Of a DNA stretch of 5,782 nt, positions 5,076 to 5,782 are shown in pieces. The position numbers were made by a program, and so were the translations under genes. The notes under the pieces were generated by a model. The model made no database searches and was not told the origin of the DNA. It worked only from the letters and a program-made list of their open reading frames with translations. The stretch's first letter is position 1, and each line of letters opens with the position of its first letter. The stretch covers positions 1 through 5,782 of the forward strand of contig DASWCW010000232.1 of assembly GCA_036395835.1 (NCBI GenBank), given 5' to 3'. This DNA is from AP-16 sp036395835 (GTDB lineage: Bacteria > Pseudomonadota > Alphaproteobacteria > Rhizobiales > Xanthobacteraceae).

Positions 5076-5782
5076 ATGACGGAGCAGATATCCAAGCTCG
5101 AACCGTGGCAATGGCCGGAGGAACATTGGCGCAAATTGGTCGGCCACGTGCGCGCCGGCCGCGCCTATCGGCCGAAATCCTGGAAGGACGGCGCGCGCTG
5201 CGCGGTGGCGCTTTCGTTCGATTCCGATCACGAGACCAACGAGCTGCGCGACGGCGGCAAATCGATCGGGCGGCTGTGCTGGGGCGAGTACGGGGCCCGC
5301 GTCTGCGTGCCGCGCATCCTCGCGCTGCTCAAACGCTACGGCGTGCGCGCCACCTTCTACGTTCCGGCCGTCGTCGCCTTGCTGCATCCCGAGGAGCAGC
5401 GCCGGGTCATCGCCGAGGGCCACGAGATCGGCATCCACGGCTGGATCCACGAGCTCAATTCCACCCTGCCCTACGAGGCCGAGCGCGACCTGATGCTGCG
5501 CTCCGCCGATACGCTGGAGAAGATCAGCGGCGTGCGCCCCGTCGGGGTGCGCACCGCTTCCTGGGACTTCAGCCCTTCGACCTTGGCGATCGAGAAGGAG
5601 ATGGGGCTCGCCTACGATTCCTCGCTGATGGCGGACGAGGACTGCTACGAGCTCCTGCTCGACGGCTCACCCACCGGCATCGTCGAGCTGCCGGTCGAAT
5701 GGGTGCGCGACGACGCGGTCTATTTCATGATGCACCGCTTCCAGTCGCTCCGCCCCTATACGCCGCCCAAGGACGTGCTCGA
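5076..5782 (+). CDS. Polysaccharide deacetylase family protein (CE4, HpPgdA/PuuE-like), 3' end cut off
   Basis: The first 235 residues are present and the frame is still open at the window end. It belongs to the NodB/CE4 superfamily of metal-dependent deacetylases and amidohydrolases. Motif 1 is FDSDHE (48-53), with Asp49 and Asp51 as the likely catalytic base and metal ligand. Motif 2 is GHEIGIHGWIHE (115-126), with His121 and His125 as metal ligands. Motif 3 is GVRTASWDFS (157-166). The blocks PRILALLKRYGVRATFYVP, YDSSLM and IVELPVEW resemble Helicobacter pylori PgdA and the related allantoinase/cyclic-imidase-like branch rather than NodB or chitin deacetylases. No signal peptide is visible, which argues for a cytoplasmic small-molecule amidohydrolase over a secreted cell-wall enzyme. 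The upstream SDR gene is probably its operon partner. The exact substrate (cyclic imide, ureide, N-acetyl sugar) cannot be told from this fragment. Confidence 0.9.
   Translation, partial: MTEQISKLEPWQWPEEHWRKLVGHVRAGRAYRPKSWKDGARCAVALSFDSDHETNELRDGGKSIGRLCWGEYGARVCVPRILALLKRYGVRATFYVPAVVALLHPEEQRRVIAEGHEIGIHGWIHELNSTLPYEAERDLMLRSADTLEKISGVRPVGVRTASWDFSPSTLAIEKEMGLAYDSSLMADEDCYELLLDGSPTGIVELPVEWVRDDAVYFMMHRFQSLRPYTPPKDVL

Noticed and set aside
5004..5450. 148-codon minus-strand frame opposite the deacetylase start
   Set aside because: It is antisense to a well-supported CE4 gene and shows no domain of its own.

Overview
This window most resembles chromosomal DNA of a high-GC alphaproteobacterium, probably Hyphomicrobiales (Bradyrhizobium/Xanthobacteraceae-like). 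The reasons are the GC-rich codon use, a Do-family protease gene lying near rarA in the same orientation, and GC-rich palindromes of the kind scattered through such genomes. This placement is inferred from recalled gene order and sequence style; no search was run.

Left part (1-3947, all minus strand). Read in the direction of transcription, this half holds degQ (a periplasmic Do/HtrA serine protease with two PDZ domains), a 303-codon SGNH/GDSL-hydrolase-like gene, and rarA (the AAA+ replication-associated recombination factor RarA/MgsA). degQ and the hydrolase gene are tightly packed: the gap is 35 bases with the preferred start, or a 4-base overlap with the longer one. A gap of 130 bases then leads to rarA. 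The hydrolase gene is clearly poorer in GC than its neighbours and looks inserted into an otherwise ordinary degQ-rarA pair. rarA ends exactly at the edge of a palindromic element. Positions 1-54 show nothing I can assign.

Middle (3948-4293). This is a divergent intergenic region of about 346 bases between degQ (leftward) and a short-chain dehydrogenase gene (rightward). It holds the probable 5' region of degQ, a small hairpin, a long near-perfect GC-rich palindrome, a weak candidate rightward promoter overlapped by a spaced inverted repeat, and a possible 29-codon upstream reading frame that stops 8 bases before the dehydrogenase's GTG start.

Right part (4294-5782, plus strand). This looks like a two-gene operon: an SDR-family oxidoreductase followed after 14 bases by a CE4-type polysaccharide deacetylase-like enzyme of the HpPgdA/PuuE-like group, cut off by the window end. 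The pair suggests catabolism or modification of a small amide, cyclic imide or sugar-like substrate, but the substrate cannot be read from the sequence.

I saw no CRISPR array, tRNA, rRNA, transposase or phage gene, and no clearly new multi-gene system. The points most worth a second look are the inserted hydrolase with its unusual active-site residues, the palindrome at the rarA stop, and the short reading frame ahead of the SDR gene.
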